DNA of 6,331 nt from Candidatus Sumerlaeota bacterium (GTDB lineage: Bacteria > Sumerlaeota > Sumerlaeia > UBA8349). The notes beneath the pieces are model-generated. The model saw nothing but the letters and a program-made list of their open reading frames with translations. It ran no database searches and was not told the origin of the DNA. Position numbers and translations under genes: made by a program. The stretch is taken from NCBI GenBank assembly GCA_003501375.1, contig DNPO01000262.1, forward strand, positions 1 to 6,331. Direction: 5' to 3'. Each line of letters begins with the position of its first letter. Position 1 is the stretch's first letter. Positions 1 to 5,221 of the stretch are shown here, piece by piece.

Positions 1-76
1 GTTCAAGGTTGACATGACACTAGGGCCGTACCAACCCGATGGAGCGCTCAAAGCCAGCAAGAAGGTGATGTACTAA
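1..76 (+). CDS. C-terminal fragment of an unrecognised protein
   Basis: A reading frame enters from the left edge (first full codon at base 2) and ends at TAA 74-76. The 24 visible residues include DMTLGPYQPDG and end KKVMY. I do not recognise the family from so short a tail. It is taken as real because the frame is open to the edge and a strong hairpin terminator starts only two bases after the stop. It converges on the pilin genes, so it is probably a separate transcription unit flanking the Tad locus. A chance open frame of 24 codons cannot be excluded. Confidence 0.5.
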   Translation, partial: FKVDMTLGPYQPDGALKASKKVMY

Positions 77-78
77 CA

Positions 79-116
79 AAAAGGGTACAAAGGACACCTG
101 CCCTTTGTACCCTTTT
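79..116. terminator. Bidirectional intrinsic terminator between converging genes
   Basis: The arms 79-93 (AAAAGGGTACAAAGG) and 102-116 are perfectly complementary over 15 bp, with an 8-nt loop. The outer A/T pairs give a U-run on both strands: CCCTTTT on plus and CCCTTTTTG on minus. It lies 2 nt after the stop of the left-edge gene and 35 nt after the stop of the converging 301-aa pilin fusion, so it can end both transcripts. Confidence 0.9.
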
Positions 117-150
117 AAATCTTTGGGCGGGACAACAGAATGGACTTTCA

Positions 151-1056
151 TCATATCAAGACAAGTGCGACATCTACGCTAACGGCCACAATATCCGCAC
201 CAATTTTCGCTCGATCTGCAGCTGGCAACACATTCCATGCAGCTGCAAATTCCCCCTTTTTTATGTTATCCATAATCTTCAGGGCAGCCCCTGGATTCTT
301 CTCTAAAATGTCCACGACATCTAGGACAAGCGATGTGGCATCAAGAACTGTTATGGCTTGATTTAATCCCGGCACAAGTTGTACAGCACCTTTTATGAGC
401 GGCGCAATTGCTTTTACAAATGCCAAGGAATCCTTAATTAAATTGGTTTGAGCGATCAACCATTCTAGGTCTGACTTGGCGTTAAGGCTATCGCATCCAT
501 CCTTAATGATTGATGCAATTTCACCAATCCCATACTTTTTCGCCACCTTTACAAATGGAGCAAGATCACTAACCAAATCAAGCCAACCGCTTGGATCTGC
601 CGCCTTGTTGTAAATGTCCAATATATCTTTGGGCATTGACAAAAGATGCCCATATTTTTCAACGTTGTCCGGAACTTCTTCTAACCCTTTTTTAATTTGA
701 TACCAGTATTGCGTGCCAGCGTCATAAAGAAGATGGGCGGCTTCAAAAAACTTTCCTATATCCTCGGTAGTATTACTCGACGCTATGTGTGTACTTGCCA
801 CTACAGAATCATCCGACAACAGGGACGAGGTGGAACTGGATTTACTGAGTGCGGCGGTGGACGTTCCCGTGCTCGCAGCCGTGGTGCTGGTTCCCTCCAG
901 ATGCGCAGTTGCACCCTTGAGAGCATTGCTCAGGGTGTTGCCAAACGTCAGGGCAGCTACTGTAATCGCACAGCCGATGCAAAGCGTCAGAAGCACATAT
1001 TCAAGCGTGGCAAGCCCCCGACGTGTTTGCGTTTCTCGGTTGATCCAATTTTGCAT
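151..1056 (-). CDS. Flp-type prepilin fused to a large C-terminal domain of unknown function
   Basis: A protein of 301 aa. Residues 1-14 are a short basic leader ending RRG. Cleavage after Gly14 would leave LATLEY, with Glu and Tyr at +5 and +6, the hallmark of Flp/Tad pilins processed by TadV. A hydrophobic helix (about 15-38, including LCIGCAITVAA) follows, nearly identical to that of the short pilin at 1720-1929. Residues 55-90 form a Ser/Thr-rich linker. Residues 96-301 are an extra helical region with hydrophobic stretches (for example around 215-250 and 286-301) that I do not recognise. Flp pilins are normally about 50-90 aa, so this is a large minor pilin, a tip subunit or a pilin-tethered passenger. 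Start: ATG 1056, preceded by GGGAGAAG with 4 nt spacing. It has its own upstream control block (1148-1207) and sits behind a terminator, so it is probably transcribed separately. The domain function is unknown; an adhesin or effector role is only a guess. Confidence 0.85.
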   Translation of the reverse strand: MQNWINRETQTRRGLATLEYVLLTLCIGCAITVAALTFGNTLSNALKGATAHLEGTSTTAASTGTSTAALSKSSSTSSLLSDDSVVASTHIASSNTTEDIGKFFEAAHLLYDAGTQYWYQIKKGLEEVPDNVEKYGHLLSMPKDILDIYNKAADPSGWLDLVSDLAPFVKVAKKYGIGEIASIIKDGCDSLNAKSDLEWLIAQTNLIKDSLAFVKAIAPLIKGAVQLVPGLNQAITVLDATSLVLDVVDILEKNPGAALKIMDNIKKGEFAAAWNVLPAADRAKIGADIVAVSVDVALVLI

Positions 1057-1147
1057 TTATCTTCTCCCTGTATTTTGCCACTGCCAGAACAGCCCCAACA
1101 TAATATCACGCGAGGTTTTGATCAGTACTTTGGTTTGCATTCCCAAA

Positions 1148-1207
1148 CGATAAAGCATGGAGAAAAAAGCATTTCGACAAAAAAGTAATTTATTGCGTTT
1201 TTGTAAC
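1148..1207 (-). promoter_or_regulatory. Shared upstream block, copy 1 (before the pilin fusion)
   Basis: This block is related to the one at 1993-2055 before the short pilin, in the same orientation to its gene. The core 1169-1206 aligns to 2016-2054 with 7 differences, all transitions, and one 1-base gap. The invariant parts on the plus strand include AAAAAAGT and TTGCGTTTTT. Weaker similarity continues to 1148 (GATA and CATG shared). It ends about 92 nt before the ATG. No convincing sigma-70 or sigma-54 pair is visible, so it could be a non-standard promoter, a regulator site or a 5'-leader element. A short hairpin (TACCCC/GGGGTA, 1208-1224) lies directly upstream. The rest of 1057-1338 holds the terminator at 1241-1288 and no gene. 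Confidence 0.55.
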
Positions 1208-1240
1208 TACCCCTTGTCGGGGTACAAATAAAAACCAGAT

Positions 1241-1288
1241 AAAAACCTTCCCCTGGCACCAATCAGCAGCGACAGGGGGAAGGTTTTT
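1241..1288 (-). terminator. Intrinsic terminator after the second small prepilin
   Basis: The arms 1241-1253 (AAAAACCTTCCCC) and 1276-1288 pair perfectly over 13 bp. TG/CA can extend the stem past one bulged G. On the minus strand the right arm ends GGTTTTTATC, a short U-run. It starts 51 nt after the stop of the 80-aa prepilin gene and so separates that transcript from the pilin fusion gene. The symmetric T-run on the plus strand means it could also act in that direction, but no plus-strand gene precedes it. Confidence 0.8.
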
Positions 1289-1338
1289 CCAAGCGTTTTT
1301 GTTCATACCCCATTTTGACCGAACCGTCTGCCAAACGA

Positions 1339-1581
1339 TCAGGGTTCCTCTACTTTTTGAACACCAGAAGACGAACTGGTGTTTGAGGAAACAGCGCTTT
1401 GTTCATGCCCGGTTACTTTGTCGGTGGCACGCTTGCCGGTTCCACGCAGGGCGCTCCCCAAGTAAAGCACTGCTGCCGTACACGCAACGGCAATGACAAA
1501 CAAGAGAAGGACGTACTCCAGCACGACAGCGCCACGCCTGATAGAACGTTTGCGAGGAATTGTTTTCTGATGCTCTGACAT
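1339..1581 (-). CDS. Second small Flp/Tad prepilin-like protein
   Basis: A protein of 80 aa from ATG 1581. The basic leader ends SIRRG; cleavage after Gly17 gives AVVLEY, with Glu and Tyr at +5 and +6 as in Flp pilins and TadE/F-type pseudopilins. A hydrophobic helix spans about 18-42. The C-terminal third is polar and Ser/Thr-rich (SAVSSNTSSSSG), with an acidic end. It is clearly more divergent than the other two: it lacks the CxxC-containing helix and has a longer basic leader. It lies downstream of the short pilin (gap 138 nt) with no terminator seen between them, so the two may share a transcript. Start: the ATG has GGGAAAG 8 nt upstream. An in-frame GTG at 1605 would add 8 residues and has GAGGTGA about 16 nt upstream, which is too far, so I prefer the ATG. 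It may be a minor pilin rather than the main subunit. Confidence 0.8.
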   Translation of the reverse strand: MSEHQKTIPRKRSIRRGAVVLEYVLLLFVIAVACTAAVLYLGSALRGTGKRATDKVTGHEQSAVSSNTSSSSGVQKVEEP

Positions 1582-1719
1582 GCCGATCGCTTTCCCTTTT
1601 CCCACGACTGCTACAGAAAAGTCACCTCAACAAACGGCTTTTCTGGAAATAGATTTTGGATACCGGGCGATTTGTTTGAATGGGTATTAAAACCACGTAT
1701 TGCAAAAACACAAGTAAAC

Positions 1720-1929
1720 CTATTTGCTCGAAGAGGCACTGGTGACCTTGGCAGTGCTCATCGTGGTGTCCACATGGTTTCCAGCAGAATTGAAAGCATT
1801 GGCAAGTTTATCTTTAAACGCAAAGGCCGCCACGGTAATGGCGCATCCGACGCAAAGCGCCATGATTACATACTCGAGCGTGGTGACGCCCCGACGATTC
1901 TTGTTTGTTTTGTTGATCAGACTTTTCAT
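1720..1929 (-). CDS. flp: Flp-type major prepilin
   Basis: A protein of 69 aa, a typical Flp pilin length. The leader of 14 residues ends NRRG; cleavage after Gly14 gives VTTLEY, with Glu19 and Tyr20 at +5 and +6. The hydrophobic helix spans about 15-38 (VIMALCVGCAITVAA) and is followed by an amphipathic stretch and a Ser/Thr-rich tail ending SASSSK. The mature form would be 55 aa. The family forms the Tad pilus fibre outside the cell after TadV cleavage. Start: ATG 1929 is preceded by AAGGAGAG with 6 nt spacing, the best ribosome site of the three pilin genes, which suits the most abundant subunit. It is first in the minus-strand pilin cluster and is divergent from the kinase gene. It shares leader, helix and upstream block with the long fusion at 151-1056, so one arose by duplication of the other's N-terminal region. 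That it is the major subunit is inferred from size and ribosome site. Confidence 0.92.
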   Translation of the reverse strand: MKSLINKTNKNRRGVTTLEYVIMALCVGCAITVAAFAFKDKLANAFNSAGNHVDTTMSTAKVTSASSSK

Positions 1930-1992
1930 GTTTCACTCTCCTTGGTTTGCGGTTTCTTGTTTTTTATTCGCACTATAATGGTGCGTCCTGCT

Positions 1993-2055
1993 TGATAGTC
2001 CATGCGAGTGGGGAAGTATTTCAATAAAAAAGTGATTCGTTGCGTTTTTTGTGAT
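1993..2055 (-). promoter_or_regulatory. Shared upstream block, copy 2 (before the Flp pilin)
   Basis: This is the partner of the block at 1148-1207, with core 2016-2054. It ends about 64 nt before the pilin ATG (the core ends 87 nt before it, against 113 nt in the other copy). The A-run, AGTGATT and TTGCGTTTTTTGTGA parts are the best kept. Nearer the gene, TATAGT on the minus strand (1977-1972) resembles a -10 hexamer but has no good -35. Similarity confined to this block and the leader/helix coding part, with unlike sequence between, suggests functional constraint or a past duplication that carried the promoter along. Confidence 0.55.
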
Positions 2056-2415
2056 TGGGCAATCTGTATGGTTTTCGCTTTCTTTGTGCATTGCACTGAT
2101 TGGGGGGGATGCCCGAACTGAAGCATCGGTTTTGTTCATTTTGAATGCTGCAACGAATTTAATTAAGAATATTTCTTGAACCAACGAGTGTTGAATGGTA
2201 GGGTGACGTTGTTTTGAACTGGTGTAAAGGAATGGAGTCTCGGAATATCCCCTTACATCAGCATCACGAACAAAAACCGTGATCAGATCGCTAAACGCTG
2301 TCTTGCCGAATTCTACCCGACTTCCCGCCTTAAGAATCACAGTTCCTTAATCTTTGTATCCTCTGTGAAACAAAATAGGCGCGGCTATTGTAATCATCAA
2401 GGCGTGGGCTGAACT
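2056..2415. other. Divergent intergenic region without a convincing gene
   Basis: This is about 360 nt between the pilin control block and the kinase gene, and it should hold the kinase promoter. A minus-strand open frame (GTG 2340 to 1933, 135 aa) crosses it. Its first 45 or so residues (ILKAGSRVEFGKTAFSDL and on) look protein-like, but the rest runs through the conserved pilin block and reads as random, so I do not call a gene. It might be the remnant of one. On the plus strand TGTAAT (2389-2394) is a possible -10 for the kinase, without a recognisable sigma-70 -35. I saw no clear hairpin terminator or repeat here. Confidence 0.4.
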
Positions 2416-3462
2416 ATGGTACAGGCTGTCAAGTCAATCGCCAAAAAAAATAGGACAGCAGAGGACTCTGTTGTTTCACACCCTGTTTGCGACGAGTTTC
2501 TTGGCCAATTGGTTGGGGAGCGCTTTTTAGTTGTACGTAAAATCGGTCGCGGCGGGATGGGCACGGTTTACCTCGCACACCACCAGTACCTCACAGATGG
2601 GCCACGATACGCCGTTAAGATCATGCGCAGGGAAAATGCCAAGGGGGAGCAAAACCCCTTACTGCAACGGTTTGAACGTGAGGCTAAATTGTTGGGCCAC
2701 CTGCACCACTCGCACATTGTGCGCTACTATGCGCACGGTGAAGATCGCATATTTTCCCCAACCCGCAGAACAACCATAGAATTTTTATACTTGGTGATGG
2801 AATACATCGTCGGCCCATCGGGATTTGAGAGCGAGGCAGTCACGCTCGGGGACTTGGTAATGCGCGGGCCACTTGGTTTACGCCATATCCGCCGTATCAT
2901 GCGTACCCTGACAGAGGCGTTATCCGAAGTTCACCGGCAAGGAATCGTGCATCGGGATATCAAATCTTCGAACATTTTGATTAATAAAGACGGGGAAGCC
3001 GTGCTTGCGGATTTTGGAATTTCCAAGCCCCTAGGCACGGACTGGTCAACACTGACTAAGAGCGGCATGGTCGTAATGAGTTGCAATTATGCATCGCCGG
3101 AACAACTCTTACCCAATTTGCCCATTGATGCACGAACAGATATTTATCCCATGGGAATTCTGCTATTGGAAATGTTAACCGGACGCCTCATGCTTCGGCC
3201 ACGCGATCATAATTTTGCGCATACCATAAGCAAAGATCGCCTTCCCAGTCATGTCAGACCGGATGTCGGCCCCTCAATGGATGCAGTTATATTACGAGCG
3301 TTGCACCACGATTCCAGCCAGCGCTTTCAATCAATGAAGCGTTTGTACCAAGCGGTGGTAATTGCGCTGTTCATCGGTCGTGTAGAACGGCACCTAACAG
3401 CAATGATTATTTTTCTATTACTGAGCGTATCAGGATTAACAATTTGGTTGGTTATCCGGTAG
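2416..3462 (+). CDS. Hanks-type Ser/Thr protein kinase with C-terminal membrane anchor
   Basis: A protein of 348 aa with a full set of kinase motifs: glycine loop IGRGGMGTV (43-51), ATP lysine K68 in YAVKIM, helix-C Glu89 in FEREA, catalytic HRDIKSSN (179-186, Asp181 and Asn186), DFG (199-201), SPE (227-229) and TDIYPMG (241-247). It should therefore be active and phosphorylate Ser/Thr on cytoplasmic partners. The P+1 loop reads MS where GT is usual, a mild change. After the kinase domain (about 35-315) comes one hydrophobic segment (330-347) ending at Arg348. There is no PASTA, TPR or other extracellular sensor, unlike many PknB-like kinases. The start at ATG 2416 has only a weak ribosome site (AAGG well upstream). 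The stop lies 20 nt before the ECF sigma gene, suggesting one operon and a functional link. Kinase-linked ECF factors are known (PknT/EcfP in Vibrio). The target here is inferred, not shown. Confidence 0.93.
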   Translation: MVQAVKSIAKKNRTAEDSVVSHPVCDEFLGQLVGERFLVVRKIGRGGMGTVYLAHHQYLTDGPRYAVKIMRRENAKGEQNPLLQRFEREAKLLGHLHHSHIVRYYAHGEDRIFSPTRRTTIEFLYLVMEYIVGPSGFESEAVTLGDLVMRGPLGLRHIRRIMRTLTEALSEVHRQGIVHRDIKSSNILINKDGEAVLADFGISKPLGTDWSTLTKSGMVVMSCNYASPEQLLPNLPIDARTDIYPMGILLLEMLTGRLMLRPRDHNFAHTISKDRLPSHVRPDVGPSMDAVILRALHHDSSQRFQSMKRLYQAVVIALFIGRVERHLTAMIIFLLLSVSGLTIWLVIR

Positions 3463-3482
3463 AAAGGGGGGATATCGCGAAA

Positions 3483-4064
3483 ATGGAAGATCGCGAACTG
3501 GTTCAACGACTTCTGGACAACGATGAAGCCGCATTCAATTACTTCTGGGAAACCTATTACCCACGTCTTCTTCGTTTTGCCAAGACATTGGTACACTACG
3601 ATCAGGATACCGCTGAAGACCTGACGCAGGAGATATTTATCCACTGCCTTGAAAAAATCGACCAATTTGAGCACAAAAGCACATTGTCGACTTGGTTGAT
3701 GCGCATCTTGTACTATAAGGCGCTCCATGTCCAGCGCAAAGCAAGTCGTCATACCTCCTTATACGGAGAAGATTGTGAAGGAGAAGAAGTGGATATGGTA
3801 AGCCAAATCGCCTCCCACGGAGTAAGCCCAGATCAAGCCTTGGCCTGGAAAGAAGCCATGGCGCACTACCAGGAAGCATTAGACACGCTCAAAGACGCGG
3901 AGCGAACTGCATGGGTTTTACGCCAAGAGGAAGGATTGAATTACGACGAAATCGTCGAGGTTTTGGGGAAAACAGCCAATACGTGGCGAATCTCCATATG
4001 TAGAACAAAAGAAAGAATAGTGGAAATGATGGGAAAAGACTATTTGGCCGCCCTGATGCGGTAA
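3483..4064 (+). CDS. ECF-type RNA polymerase sigma factor
   Basis: A protein of 193 aa, the usual ECF size. Region 2 (about 16-88) includes the YYPRLLRFA helix, the core-binding DTAEDLTQEIF (42-52) and STLSTWLMRILYYKA (66-80, the -10 recognition part). Region 4 (about 135-182) has the helix-turn-helix LNYDEIVEVLGKTANTW followed by a basic recognition helix. No extra C-terminal domain is present. Start: ATG 3483, with AAAGGGGGG about 11 nt upstream and the protein beginning at the usual ECF N-terminus. A TTG at 3444, overlapping the kinase end, is a worse choice. No zinc anti-sigma follows. The preceding kinase and the following membrane protein are the candidate regulators. In the kinase-controlled EcfP group the acidic DAED motif is degenerate, but here it is intact, so the mechanism may differ. 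Probable targets are the pilin or Tad promoters, by position only. Confidence 0.93.
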   Translation: MEDRELVQRLLDNDEAAFNYFWETYYPRLLRFAKTLVHYDQDTAEDLTQEIFIHCLEKIDQFEHKSTLSTWLMRILYYKALHVQRKASRHTSLYGEDCEGEEVDMVSQIASHGVSPDQALAWKEAMAHYQEALDTLKDAERTAWVLRQEEGLNYDEIVEVLGKTANTWRISICRTKERIVEMMGKDYLAALMR

Positions 4065-4125
4065 AAAAAAGCGAGGCAACTGAAATATTCGTCTTCCAGA
4101 AAACACTAATGACTTTAGGGTGGTC

Positions 4126-4476
4126 ATGAACACGCTTACCCAAGCGGAAAAGAGGGCGACGAAAATGACCGAAAAACAAGAACCGAAAGAGGAGAAAAAC
4201 GAGACTGTGGAGGAACAAACCGTGGAAACCTTGGCAAGAATTACAGGCCAAATCCGAACAAAACCGCGCAATCCCCAGACTAAAGAATTACTGCGCCAGA
4301 CTTGGCAGGGAACGGTAAGTCGCATGACTGTGGAGCGGAAAGCATCCGCAACCGGGTTACTGGCTGAAATAAAAAAAACGTCCCAAACAATTAGAACATA
4401 TCTTGGGCTTAAACTGGTTATCATTGCCATTTTATCAATAACGCTGATCTCCCTGCTGGTGAAACTGCTTAAGTAA
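4126..4476 (+). CDS. Small tail-anchored membrane protein, possible sigma regulator
   Basis: A protein of 116 aa that I do not recognise. Residues 1-33 are highly charged (KQEPKEEKNETVEE), 34-92 are predicted helical and basic, and 94-114 form one strongly hydrophobic segment followed by KLLK, so most of the protein should be cytoplasmic. It has no Cys and thus no zinc anti-sigma motif. It follows the ECF sigma gene by 61 nt on the same strand and precedes tadV by 200 nt. Position and topology suggest an anti-sigma-like or scaffold role for the sigma factor or kinase, but no sequence motif supports this. Start: ATG 4126 has AGGGTGG just upstream (AGGG spaced 5 nt). GTG 4120 is possible. ATG 4165, with GAGGG spaced 8 nt, is a good alternative and would give 103 aa. 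Confidence 0.75.
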   Translation: MNTLTQAEKRATKMTEKQEPKEEKNETVEEQTVETLARITGQIRTKPRNPQTKELLRQTWQGTVSRMTVERKASATGLLAEIKKTSQTIRTYLGLKLVIIAILSITLISLLVKLLK

Positions 4477-4480
4477 TTAT

Positions 4481-4576
4481 GGTTGCTTGTTGCAACCTGC
4501 CATTGCGTTTTGACTTCGCAACCGTTGACTGCACAAGCAGTTACGATATATGGTGACGAATTCCGCAAATGCGGAA
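4481..4576 (+). other. Cluster of inverted repeats upstream of tadV
   Basis: Four short inverted repeats lie in 96 nt: GGTTGC/GCAACC (4481-4486, 4492-4497), TTGCG/CGCAA (4503-4507, 4517-4521), ACTGC/GCAGT (4528-4532, 4537-4541) and TTCCGCA/TGCGGAA (4561-4567, 4570-4576). GCAACC recurs at 4518-4523, so GGTTGC could pair with either copy. None is followed by a T-run, so they are not ordinary terminators. The last dyad has 7-bp arms and a 2-bp centre, as in operators for dimeric regulators. The rest of 4477-4677 carries no gene. Confidence 0.45.
4525..4552 (+). promoter_or_regulatory. Candidate promoter for tadV-cpaB with internal inverted repeat
   Basis: TTGACT (4525-4530, one mismatch to the -35 consensus) and TATATG (4547-4552, two mismatches to the -10) are 16 nt apart. 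Between and overlapping them is the dyad TGACTGC/GCAGTTA (4527-4532 and 4537-4543, one G-T pair), placed where a repressor would block polymerase. The 5' leader would be about 120 nt to the tadV GTG. It is identified by eye only. Confidence 0.35.
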
Positions 4577-4677
4577 AAAAACCTTAAACATAAAATCGGT
4601 GCCGACTAAAAACAAACAACCATTACCATCCGAAGCATTCTGTAACAGCAAGCCAGATAATTAGACGGGTTGAAATC

Positions 4678-5154
4678 GTGCTCCAGCAAGTTCCCCTCCT
4701 ATTCCTCGTGATTATTGCCCTCTACGCCTTCTGGCTGGACTATCACACGGGACGAATTTCAAATCATTTAACTTATCCAGCAATAGCGATTGGGCTGCTG
4801 CTCCACAGTGGGCTTGGTGGATGGGACGGTTTGAGTTTCAGTTCCCTCGGTATGATTCTGGGGGCAGGCCCCTTCCTCGTTGTTTATTTCATTGGCTTGG
4901 CAATCAATAAACCATTGATTGGCGGAGGGGATGTAAAATTGATGGGAGCCGTGGGAGCATTGGCAGGACCGTTGGGGGCAATGTGGAGTGTGTATTACGG
5001 ATTGTGGGTAGGAGCACTAACAGCCTTGGGAGTTCTCGCATGGCACAAGGCACGCCACCAAACTCCGCCACTTACTATTCCATTTGGCTCATGTCTGACA
5101 TTAGGTGTTGGGATTGCATTGATGCTACATTCGGCTGCATTCTTTACCCATTGA
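4678..5154 (+). CDS. tadV: Prepilin peptidase of the A24 family (TadV/CpaA type)
   Basis: A protein of 158 aa, typical of the short Tad peptidases that lack the N-terminal methyltransferase domain of PilD. It is an inner-membrane aspartic protease that removes the basic leader of Flp prepilins after Gly. The two catalytic aspartates are visible: Asp21 in WLDYHTGRISNHLTY and Asp85 in the GGGDVKLMG motif (82-90, the GxGD signature). About five to six hydrophobic segments surround them (4-20, 33-44, 56-76, 90-120, 136-155). Its substrates should be the three minus-strand prepilins, all with RRG before the cleavage site. The start GTG 4678 is the only usable start near the conserved N-terminus, and its ribosome site is weak. 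cpaB follows after 67 nt, in the usual Tad order. Confidence 0.95.
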   Translation: MLQQVPLLFLVIIALYAFWLDYHTGRISNHLTYPAIAIGLLLHSGLGGWDGLSFSSLGMILGAGPFLVVYFIGLAINKPLIGGGDVKLMGAVGALAGPLGAMWSVYYGLWVGALTALGVLAWHKARHQTPPLTIPFGSCLTLGVGIALMLHSAAFFTH

Positions 5155-5182
5155 AACAAACAGGTTTTCAGGATGGCGAGTT

Positions 5183-5197
5183 TCGCGCGTCGCGCGA
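5183..5197 (+). repeat. GC-rich hairpin between tadV and cpaB
   Basis: TCGCGC (5183-5188) and GCGCGA (5192-5197) pair over 6 bp with a 3-nt loop, ending 13 nt before the cpaB ribosome site AAGGA (5211-5215). There is no T-run, so it is not a standard terminator. It could stabilise the mRNA end or adjust cpaB translation relative to tadV. Confidence 0.4.
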
Positions 5198-5221
5198 TAT
5201 AACAATAAAAAAGGAATCACA

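Noticed and set aside
697..1188. Plus-strand open frames opposite the pilin fusion gene (163 and 122 aa)
   Set aside because: They are antisense shadows of the Ala/Ser/Thr-rich pilin region; the minus-strand frame has a ribosome site, a pilin signature and a paralogue nearby.
1933..2340. Minus-strand open frame of 135 aa (GTG start) between the pilin and kinase genes
   Set aside because: The second half runs through the conserved pilin upstream block and looks random, the GTG has only a poorly spaced AAGGA, and no family is recognised. Only the first 45 or so codons look protein-like, so a decayed remnant is possible.
3444..3482. Earlier TTG start of the ECF sigma gene overlapping the kinase end
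   Set aside because: The added residues (MVGYPVERGDIAK) are not part of the ECF fold, and the ATG at 3483 has a purine-rich ribosome site and the usual N-terminus.
3918..4568. Minus-strand open frame of 216 aa opposite the end of the sigma gene and the small membrane protein
   Set aside because: It is antisense to a clear ECF sigma region 4, rich in Phe/Ser/Arg as expected of a shadow, and has no supporting motif.
4561..4583. Hairpin TTCCGCA/TGCGGAA next to a homopolymer run as a terminator
   Set aside because: The run after the hairpin is A on the plus strand, and on the minus strand the T-run precedes the stem, so it fits neither direction.
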